Positions 13,285 to 19,649 of a DNA stretch of 64,000 bases are shown in pieces. The notes under the pieces are model-generated. The model saw nothing but the letters and a program-made list of their open reading frames with translations, was not told the DNA's origin and ran no database searches. Origin of the DNA: Lacihabitans sp. CCS-44 (GTDB lineage: Bacteria; Bacteroidota; Bacteroidia; Cytophagales; Spirosomataceae); contig NZ_RJUE01000008.1 in assembly GCF_024343735.1 (NCBI RefSeq), positions 1 through 64,000 of the forward strand. The letters are read 5' to 3'. The translations under genes were made by a program, and so were the position numbers. Each line of letters starts with the position of its first letter. The stretch's first letter is position 1.

Positions 13285-13292
13285 TATATTTG
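13285..13292 (+). promoter_or_regulatory. -7 promoter motif for the BNR protein gene
   Basis: TATATTTG matches TAnnTTTG, 46 bases before the start codon at 13339 and downstream of the rhaT terminator. A -33 element is not evident. Confidence 0.35.
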
Positions 13293-13338
13293 ATTTGCAT
13301 TTTTATTAATCGATTTTTTTTATAACAAAACACAAAAT

Positions 13339-14631
13339 ATGATACGTTTGATTTTCACTATTCCTCTGGTTTTTCTTGGCCTTTTGGTTTCAATGTTTTC
13401 TACTGATACCAATCAAGATTCGGAAATGACCATTTGTGCTTATATGCCTCAAAATAAGTCTAGTATAAATTCTGCAACGGAAAATAATGCGTCCATAAAA
13501 ACAACAGATATTCCCTTTGAAAACGATCCAAATAAAGCCTACAGCATGCCATTGTTGGCTAAAACTGCCTCTGGCGATGTGATGCTTTCTTGGACCGAGA
13601 AAGACGACCAAGGTTTGGTATCGTTTTGTGTGGCTTTTTCTAAAGACCAAGGCAAGACATTTTCTGACAAAAAGGTGATTTTTTCTGGAAATGGCATCGG
13701 TAATAGCCGTATGATGAGAGCTAAAGTGTTGAGCAAGAAAAACGGAACTTTGGTGGCCATATTTACCAATCGTGGTGAAAGTGTTCCCAATGCTTCTGGC
13801 CGAGGAGGTCGTTCGGGCAACATCGTTTTTTGTGAATCAAAAGACGGTGGAAATACTTGGACAAAACCAGCAAATGTAGATTCTGACCCCAAGCAAGGAA
13901 TAGTAAGAGGTTTTTTTGATGCCATTGTGATGAGCAACGACGAAATTGCAGTTGCTTACCTGAAAGACGTGGCCAATAGCACCAAACACGAAGAAAGAGA
14001 CTTGAGATTGGTAACTTCAAAAGATGGTGTTTTTCAACCTGAGCGATTGATTGATCCTGTTGTTTGTGACTGTTGTCCTATTAATTTTTTGATTGATGCA
14101 GATGGAGCTTTAAATGTTTTTTACAGAGATAATAATGACAACATCAGAGATATAGCCCGCATGACTTCTAAAGACAATGGCCAAACTTTCTCTAAACCCG
14201 AAATAGTTTTCAACGACAAATGGGAAATAAATGGTTGCCCTCACAGCGGTGCGGTTTCTAGCATCAATGGCAAGGGAGGCTTGGTTTCGTGGTTTTCAGG
14301 TACTGACAAAGAAATGGGTATCAGAGTAGCTACTACCGAAGGTAAAAGGCTTTTTGTATTGGACGATGCTTCTGCCAAAAATCAATATTTGGTAAAAATA
14401 CCTTCGGCTTCAGTACTTTTTTGGGAGCAAAACAAAGATGAAAACAACCCATCTCAAATTGCTTTCAGGAAAATCGCAGACAACAAAGTATCGGAGATTA
14501 CATGGATAGAAGGCTCAGCAAACTCAACCAACGTAACTGGCTTAACAGTCGGAAATACCGTCATTGTCGCCAACGAAATTATTCAATCTAATAAAAAGAA
14601 TAAGCTAAAAATAAGCACAGTAAGTATTTGA
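13339..14631 (+). CDS. Secreted BNR/sialidase-like beta-propeller protein
   Basis: The 430-residue product begins with a hydrophobic signal (MIRLIFTIPLVFLGLLVSMF). It contains three Asp-box motifs of the form SxDxGxTF/W: SKDQGKTF (101-108), SKDGGNTW (167-174) and SKDNGQTF (277-284), characteristic of sialidase-fold six-bladed propellers. Two Cys-rich signatures, VCDCCP (242-247) and NGCPHSG (298-304), recur in a Bacteroidota/Acidobacteria branch of sialidase-like proteins and may form disulfides or bind metal. The arginine triad of true sialidases cannot be assigned by eye, so enzymatic sialidase activity is not claimed. The N-terminal segment after the signal (DSEMTIC) resembles that of the hydrolase at 16165 (SEPMTIC). 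Confidence 0.75.
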   Translation: MIRLIFTIPLVFLGLLVSMFSTDTNQDSEMTICAYMPQNKSSINSATENNASIKTTDIPFENDPNKAYSMPLLAKTASGDVMLSWTEKDDQGLVSFCVAFSKDQGKTFSDKKVIFSGNGIGNSRMMRAKVLSKKNGTLVAIFTNRGESVPNASGRGGRSGNIVFCESKDGGNTWTKPANVDSDPKQGIVRGFFDAIVMSNDEIAVAYLKDVANSTKHEERDLRLVTSKDGVFQPERLIDPVVCDCCPINFLIDADGALNVFYRDNNDNIRDIARMTSKDNGQTFSKPEIVFNDKWEINGCPHSGAVSSINGKGGLVSWFSGTDKEMGIRVATTEGKRLFVLDDASAKNQYLVKIPSASVLFWEQNKDENNPSQIAFRKIADNKVSEITWIEGSANSTNVTGLTVGNTVIVANEIIQSNKKNKLKISTVSI

Positions 14632-14656
14632 TATTTTGTGTAAGATTAAGATATCA

Positions 14657-14698
14657 CTTTGTGAACCTTCGTGGCTCCTTAGTGTACCTTTGTGTAAT
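14657..14698. repeat. Interspersed intergenic repeat of the CTTTGTG type
   Basis: A run of near-repeating phrases (CTTTGTGAACC, TTCGTGGCTCC, TTAGTGTACC, TTTGTGTAA) lies between the BNR gene and yceI. It resembles the sequence at 16041-16096 and the general style of short interspersed repeats in Bacteroidota genomes. It creates an apparent upstream extension of the yceI frame that is not likely to be translated. Confidence 0.4.
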
Positions 14699-14729
14699 AG
14701 TCTCAGATAGTATAATTAAACCTAAAGCA

Positions 14730-15302
14730 ATGAAAAAATCAGTTTTGTCAATCGCATTTTTGCTAGTTTCTACCTTTACTTTTGCCCAATGGAGCATAGA
14801 CAAAGGTCATACCAAATTTACTTTTATAGCCGAGCACCACGGTTTGTCTGAAGTGGATGGTTACTTTAAGAAATTTGATGGAAAAATTACTGCCGCCAAA
14901 GATGATTTGTCCGATGCAGTTTTTGAGATTTCGATAGAGTCGGCCAGTATCAACACCGACTTAGAAATGCGTGACAATCACCTCAAAAGCGAGGATATGT
15001 TTAATGTCGAGAAGTTTCCTGCGATAACTTTTAAAAGTACCAAACTCACCAAAGTATCAGGCAATAAATATAAAATGGCTGGAAATATAACTATTAAAGG
15101 TATCACAAAACCAATCACATTAGATGTTACTATGAACGGACCAATGGCTCATCCAAATCCAAACAACAAAATACCACAGTTGGGCATAAAAGCTACTGGA
15201 ACAATTAAAAGAAGCGAATTCGGCATTGGAGGAAAACTGGAAAACGTGATGGTGGGTGACGAAATCGCTATCAGAGCAACAGGTGAGTTTCAGAAAAAAT
15301 AA
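14730..15302 (+). CDS. YceI family periplasmic lipid-binding-like protein
   Basis: The product of 190 residues has a signal peptide (MKKSVLSIAFLLVSTFTFAQ) and the YceI beta-barrel signature: WSIDKGHTKFTFIAEHHGLSEVDGYF, then SIESASINT..EMRDNHLKSEDMFNVEKFP, and KATGTIKRSEFGIGG. YceI proteins are extended lipocalin-like barrels that bind isoprenoid or amphipathic ligands in the periplasm; the physiological role is often unknown. The frame is open upstream to 14628, but that stretch is the CTTTGTG repeat and lacks a signal sequence, so the ATG at 14730 is preferred. Confidence 0.88.
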   Translation: MKKSVLSIAFLLVSTFTFAQWSIDKGHTKFTFIAEHHGLSEVDGYFKKFDGKITAAKDDLSDAVFEISIESASINTDLEMRDNHLKSEDMFNVEKFPAITFKSTKLTKVSGNKYKMAGNITIKGITKPITLDVTMNGPMAHPNPNNKIPQLGIKATGTIKRSEFGIGGKLENVMVGDEIAIRATGEFQKK

Positions 15303-15408
15303 GAAATTAGCGATTAAGGATTACGATAATCTTAAATATGTTTTGTAAATTAAGATTTCAATTATTCCAAACGCAAATTTTTATACATCACCTAAAATAA
15401 ACAGTACA

Positions 15409-15915
15409 ATGCTTAAAAAAATCTTTATCGGTCTGGCAGTCGTTTTGATTGCTATCCAGTTTGTAAAACCAGAAAAAAACATTTCTGACGACAATACTTA
15501 CGCCATTACCACCAAATATGATATGCCAGACGATGTCAAAAAGACGTTTGAAGTGGCTTGTAACGATTGCCACTCAAATAAGACTGTCTACCCGTGGTAC
15601 TCTAATATTCAGCCCATTGCGTGGTTTTTAGATCATCATGTGGTAGATGGAAAGAAACATTTCAATATCTCTACTTTTACAAAATTACCTATAGCTGTTC
15701 AAAACCACAAGCTGGAAGAGACAATAGAAATGGTCAAAGAAAAAGAGATGCCATTGGAGTCATACACCTATTTTGGTTTGCACAAAGAAGCCAATCTTAC
15801 AGACACTCAAAGAGAAGCAATAGTAAGCTGGGCCAGTGCTCAAATGGATTCTTTGAAAGCACATTATCCTGCTGATAGCCTGAAAATGAAGCCAAGACCC
15901 AAACCAGCAAAGTAA
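15409..15915 (+). CDS. Haem-binding domain protein (CxxCH)
   Basis: The product of 168 residues has an N-terminal membrane anchor or signal (MLKKIFIGLAVVLIAIQFV), then the Haem_bd (PF14376-type) pattern: CNDCHSNKTVYPWYSNIQP with C51-x2-C54-H55 as the covalent haem c site, followed by WFLDHHVVDGKKHFN and the conserved C-terminal helical part (LTDTQREAIVSWA). Such proteins are small periplasmic or outer-membrane-facing monohaem proteins, probably in electron transfer. It could in principle accept electrons from the nearby GMC dehydrogenases, but that is only a proximity argument; its own terminator at 15936 separates it from them. Confidence 0.85.
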   Translation: MLKKIFIGLAVVLIAIQFVKPEKNISDDNTYAITTKYDMPDDVKKTFEVACNDCHSNKTVYPWYSNIQPIAWFLDHHVVDGKKHFNISTFTKLPIAVQNHKLEETIEMVKEKEMPLESYTYFGLHKEANLTDTQREAIVSWASAQMDSLKAHYPADSLKMKPRPKPAK

Positions 15916-15935
15916 AGAACATTCACCTACCAAAT

Positions 15936-15965
15936 AAGCCGTCGAAACATATTGACGGTTTTTTT
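15936..15965 (+). terminator. Intrinsic terminator after the haem-binding protein gene
   Basis: The stem AAGCCGTC/GACGGTTT (one G-T wobble) with a 10-base loop is followed by a T run. Confidence 0.75.
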
Positions 15966-16040
15966 GTTAGAAAATTTACGGAGTCTTGAATATCTAAGAT
16001 ATTACAAAACTTGAAATGGTTAAAATTGTGCAATATAAAA

Positions 16041-16096
16041 ACTTTGTGAAACTCAAAAACGCCCAGCGAATACTTTGAAGTACTCTGTGGTAAAAA
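16041..16096. repeat. Interspersed intergenic repeat (TTTGTG/CTCTGTGG type)
   Basis: Phrases ACTTTGTGAAACTC and TACTCTGTGGTAAAAA frame this segment upstream of the hydrolase gene. The style is the same as at 14657-14698, but the two copies are only loosely alignable. Confidence 0.3.
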
Positions 16097-16164
16097 AATT
16101 GCGTTAGTTCTAACCTTTTGAATTAAATATCCGTAGTAAATAAAATTAAAACCTTAACAAAACT

Positions 16165-17025
16165 ATGTTTAAACTAAGCTTTATCCTTCCTATTATTTTT
16201 TCGTTTGTCCTGTTTGTTCCGAGTTTTGATAATTTAGACACAAAATCAGAACCTATGACCATTTGTCATACTTTTCCGAGTGATGACATGCGTCAGTTTG
16301 CACTTGATCCTGAGTTTCAGGCCTTGCATTTTGCACCAGCTCCACTTCAATATACTGGAGTAGGAACCAATGTAACTTTCAAAACAACGGATGGAACAGA
16401 TAGCAAAGGTTATTTGGTAAAAGCCAAAAAGAAATCAAATAAGTGGCTATTTGTGTATCAAGAATGGTGGGGATTGAACGATTATATCAGACGTGAATCA
16501 GATACATTCTACAAAGATTTGGGTGAAAATGTAAACGTTTTGGCGGTAGATATGTACGATGGACAATCCACTTCTAATCCTCAAGAAGCGGGTAAATTGA
16601 TGTCAGGTACAAAGGAGGCTCGTTTGGTAGCTATAGTAAATGGTGCCACTACTTTCGCAGGCAAAAAAGCAAAAATAGCCAATGTTGGCTGGTGTTTTGG
16701 TGGTGCTTGGTCGCTTCGTTCGGCTATTTTGGGAGGTAAGCAAACTGTTGGTTCGGTTATGTATTATGGCATGCCAGTAAGTGATGTAAATGAACTCAAA
16801 AAACTCAATTCTGACGTACTCGGTCTTTTCGCTACAGAAACGAGAATTTCGAAAGAAGTAATTGAGAAATTTGCTGAAAACATGAAAGCCGCAGGCAAAA
16901 AGCTGGACTACAAAATATTTGATGGTGTCCACGGATTTGCCAATCCAAGCAATACTAAACATGACCCAGCCCTTACCAAAGAAGCCTACGATATGGCTTT
17001 GGGCTATTTGAAGGGTAAGTTTTGA
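16165..17025 (+). CDS. Secreted dienelactone hydrolase family protein
   Basis: The 286-residue alpha/beta hydrolase has a signal sequence (MFKLSFILPIIFSFVLFVPS). The cysteine nucleophile elbow is GWCFGG (Cys177) and the catalytic His is in DGVHGFAN (His256), both in the dienelactone hydrolase arrangement. The conserved WWGLNDYIRR block (101-110) also fits. The acid position (LFATETRIS, about 221-229) has no Asp; Glu225 may replace it. The substrate is unknown; the family hydrolyses lactones and esters. It shares the post-signal motif MTIC with the BNR protein at 13339. It ends at a strong terminator (17047). Confidence 0.85.
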   Translation: MFKLSFILPIIFSFVLFVPSFDNLDTKSEPMTICHTFPSDDMRQFALDPEFQALHFAPAPLQYTGVGTNVTFKTTDGTDSKGYLVKAKKKSNKWLFVYQEWWGLNDYIRRESDTFYKDLGENVNVLAVDMYDGQSTSNPQEAGKLMSGTKEARLVAIVNGATTFAGKKAKIANVGWCFGGAWSLRSAILGGKQTVGSVMYYGMPVSDVNELKKLNSDVLGLFATETRISKEVIEKFAENMKAAGKKLDYKIFDGVHGFANPSNTKHDPALTKEAYDMALGYLKGKF

Positions 17026-17046
17026 GGTGAATTTATTTTTACATTT

Positions 17047-17080
17047 AAGCCACATTGAATTTTATTCTTTGTGGCTTTTT
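17047..17080 (+). terminator. Intrinsic terminator after the hydrolase gene
   Basis: A perfect 8-bp stem AAGCCACA/TGTGGCTT is followed by T-rich sequence, 22 bases after the stop codon. Confidence 0.85.
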
Positions 17081-17245
17081 GTTTTATAGATTATTCGATT
17101 CATCGGCACATATCTTCATTTTGACTCGTTAATTTTTAAATATATTTATTGTGGTTTTATATTCTATATTTCCCCTTTTAGTCCAATCCTTATTTTCAGT
17201 AGATGAAAAAACATTTCTATGGTTATTTTTTGAAAAAATATAAAA

Positions 17246-17253
17246 TATCTTTG
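17246..17253 (+). promoter_or_regulatory. -7 promoter motif for the first dehydrogenase pair
   Basis: TATCTTTG matches TAnnTTTG, 45 bases before the start codon at 17298 and downstream of a terminator. A TTTTTTG lies upstream at 17226 but closer than usual for a -33 element. Confidence 0.4.
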
Positions 17254-17297
17254 TTGTGATTCTTGGGCTTATATAATTATCTTAAAATCTATCTAAA

Positions 17298-17828
17298 ATG
17301 AACAGAAGAGAACTCATACAGAGGGTTACGTTTATGCTTGGGGGCGTTATGGCCGCACCTTTGATGGCCGGTGCCATGGGAGAGGTGCTGAATTCCGAGC
17401 CAGGTTTGGTGGCCGACGATTTGCAGGAAAAACTATTGGCTGAAGTAGCTGATATTATTATTCCTGCTACATCTACACCAGGTGCCAAAGAGGCTGGAGC
17501 CCATAATTTTATCATCAGAGTGGTGCGTGATTGTTTCACAAAAGACGAACAAAAGAAGTTTTATGATGGTCTGGCTAAGCTGAACGACGACAGCAAATCA
17601 AAATTTGGAAAAGGTTTTGTGGATTTGACACTCCCACAAAAAAACGAAATGATAGAAGACGCTACGGTGTACAACAAAGACTTTTTCAGAGAAATGAAAA
17701 ATCTAACCATTACCGGATATTTTACTTCTGAAATCGGTGCTACGCAGGCTTTGGCTTATGATCCAATTCCGGGTAAATTTGATGGCTGTACAACTTTGGA
17801 AAAAGGCCAAAAAGCCTGGGCTTTATAA
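17298..17828 (+). CDS. Gluconate 2-dehydrogenase subunit 3 family protein (Tat-type small subunit), pair 1
   Basis: The product of 176 residues starts MNRRELIQRVTFMLGG, a twin-arginine leader followed by a hydrophobic stretch. The body matches the small (gamma) subunit family of membrane-bound FAD dehydrogenases: ADIIIPATSTPGAKEAGAHNFI, a central helical region, TGYFTSEIGATQALAYDPIPGKFDGC near the end. In FAD glucose and gluconate dehydrogenases this subunit carries the Tat signal and escorts the leaderless catalytic subunit to the periplasm. It lies 30 bases before the GMC subunit gene, consistent with one transcript. Confidence 0.9.
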   Translation: MNRRELIQRVTFMLGGVMAAPLMAGAMGEVLNSEPGLVADDLQEKLLAEVADIIIPATSTPGAKEAGAHNFIIRVVRDCFTKDEQKKFYDGLAKLNDDSKSKFGKGFVDLTLPQKNEMIEDATVYNKDFFREMKNLTITGYFTSEIGATQALAYDPIPGKFDGCTTLEKGQKAWAL

Positions 17829-17858
17829 TTTCAACCTCTTAAATACAAAAGAACAATC

Positions 17859-19571
17859 ATGAATTTAAATATAGATGCAGTAAAAGCTCAGACTTTCGAT
17901 GCCATCGTCATTGGCTCTGGTATTTCAGGAGGATGGGCCTCTAAAGAACTCACTGAAAAGGGCTTAAAAGTTTTAATGCTCGACAAAGGCAAGCAGTTGG
18001 AACACGTAAGTGGCTACGAAAACGCCATGAAGAATCCTTGGGACACGATGTATAATGGACGTTTAACAGTAGCCCAGAAAGAATCACATCCGAAGTTAGC
18101 AAGAGATTATCCTTACAACGAAAACACGGAAAAATATTGGATGAACGACTCGCATTCGATGTATCAGGAAGAAAAGCGTTTCGACTGGTTCAGACCTGAT
18201 ATAGTGGGCGGAAAATCAATTATGTGGGGTCGTCAGTCCTATAGATTAAGTGATATCGATTTCGAAGCCAACCTAAAAGAAGGTATAGCTGTGGACTGGC
18301 CGATCAGATACAAAGACGTGGCTCCATGGTATTCTTATGTTGAGAAATTTGCAGGTATTTCGGGCGAGAAATTGGGATTACCTCAATTGCCCGATTCTGA
18401 TTTCTTACCAGCCATGGATATGTATTGTGTAGAAAAAGAAGTTAAGAAAAAAATTGCTGAGCATTTTCCTGGGAGAATAATGACGATTGGGCGTGTGGCA
18501 AACCTTTCTGAGGCTCAAAAAGCACAAACAGGTGTGGGGCGTTCAGGGTGTCAATATCGCAACAAATGCTCTCTGGGTTGTCCTTATGGTGCATATTTTA
18601 GTACGCAGTCGGCCACATTGCCTGCTGCTATGAAAACGGGTAGATTGACAGTAAGGCCTGATTCTGTTGTAAAAGAAATTATGTACGATGAAAATAAAAA
18701 TCGTGCAACTGGGGTAAGAGTAATCGACACAAACACTTTAGAGGTAGTAGAATTTTATGCCAAAATAGTATTTGTAAATGGCAGTACGCTGGGTTCAACA
18801 TCAGTATTATTGAATTCAACTTCCAACAGATTTCCGAATGGAATGGGGAATGACTCTGGCGAATTGGGACACAATTTGATGGATCACCACTTTAAAATAG
18901 GAGCTAGTGGCGAGTGGGAAGGTGGCAAAGATAATTATTATTTGGGTAGAAGAGCCAATGGTATTTATGTGCCTCGTTATAGAAATATTGGTAACGACAA
19001 ACGCGATTATGTGCGTGGTTTCGGTTATCAAGGTGGAGGCTCAAGAGCGGGCTTTAACCAAGGCTCGGAACCAAAGGCCTTCGGGGCTGAGATGAAAGAG
19101 GCTCTAACCAAACCAGGTCCATGGAGAATGGGCTTGAGTGGTTTTGGAGAATGCTTACCTTATCACGAAAACCGTATGTATCTTCACAAAACCGAAAAAG
19201 ACAAATGGGGATTACCGATAGCCGTTTTTGATGCTGAATTTAAAGAAAATGAAGCCAAAATGCGTATAGATATGCAGAACGATGCTCAGGAAATGCTTGA
19301 GAAAGCAGGAATGAAAAACGTGCGTTCGTACGACAATAAATCTTACCCAGGCATGGCCATCCATGAAATGGGAACTGCTCGTATGGGTCGAGATCCTAAA
19401 ACATCAGTTTTGAATGGCAATAACCAACTTCACGCAGTACCAAATGTTTTCGTAACTGATGGTGCGGCCATGACCTCAGCGTCGTGTGTGAATCCATCTT
19501 TGACTTACATGGCACTTACAGCTCGTGCAGCCGATTTTGTGGTGAAAGAAATGAAGAAAAGGAATATTTGA
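17859..19571 (+). CDS. GMC family FAD-dependent dehydrogenase, catalytic subunit, pair 1
   Basis: The 570-residue product has an N-terminal FAD-binding site DAIVIGSGISGGWASKEL (about 14-31), the C-terminal GMC half with the active-site His in HEMGTARMG (His502) and Asn in SCVNPSLTYMA. It has no signal peptide of its own, fitting export with the Tat small subunit. Between the halves, Cys231-x5-Cys237-x3-Cys241 (CQYRNKCSLGCPYGAYF) has exactly the spacing that binds the 3Fe-4S cluster in direct-electron-transfer FAD glucose dehydrogenase. The substrate is not determinable; sugars or polyols are likely. No cytochrome subunit is adjacent. It is closely similar in sequence to the product of the gene at 22548. 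Confidence 0.92.
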   Translation: MNLNIDAVKAQTFDAIVIGSGISGGWASKELTEKGLKVLMLDKGKQLEHVSGYENAMKNPWDTMYNGRLTVAQKESHPKLARDYPYNENTEKYWMNDSHSMYQEEKRFDWFRPDIVGGKSIMWGRQSYRLSDIDFEANLKEGIAVDWPIRYKDVAPWYSYVEKFAGISGEKLGLPQLPDSDFLPAMDMYCVEKEVKKKIAEHFPGRIMTIGRVANLSEAQKAQTGVGRSGCQYRNKCSLGCPYGAYFSTQSATLPAAMKTGRLTVRPDSVVKEIMYDENKNRATGVRVIDTNTLEVVEFYAKIVFVNGSTLGSTSVLLNSTSNRFPNGMGNDSGELGHNLMDHHFKIGASGEWEGGKDNYYLGRRANGIYVPRYRNIGNDKRDYVRGFGYQGGGSRAGFNQGSEPKAFGAEMKEALTKPGPWRMGLSGFGECLPYHENRMYLHKTEKDKWGLPIAVFDAEFKENEAKMRIDMQNDAQEMLEKAGMKNVRSYDNKSYPGMAIHEMGTARMGRDPKTSVLNGNNQLHAVPNVFVTDGAAMTSASCVNPSLTYMALTARAADFVVKEMKKRNI

Positions 19572-19595
19572 TTCAAGTCCTTGTAAAACAAAAAA

Positions 19596-19629
19596 GACTC
19601 TTTAGGTTATCCTGAAGAGCCTTTTTTTT
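19596..19629. terminator. Bidirectional terminator between convergent genes
   Basis: An 11-bp near-perfect stem (GACTCTTTAGG/CCTGAAGAGCC) is flanked by T8 on the plus side and A6 on the other, so it can end transcription of the GMC gene and of the convergent lipoprotein gene. Confidence 0.8.
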
Positions 19630-19649
19630 GATATATATAATAATGACTA

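Noticed and set aside
13339-14631. Calling the BNR protein a true sialidase
   Set aside because: Asp-boxes are present, but the arginine triad and catalytic Tyr/Glu pair could not be identified, so only the fold is supported.
14628-14729. Upstream extension of the YceI gene to 14628
   Set aside because: It translates an interspersed repeat and would bury the signal peptide; ATG 14730 is the natural start.
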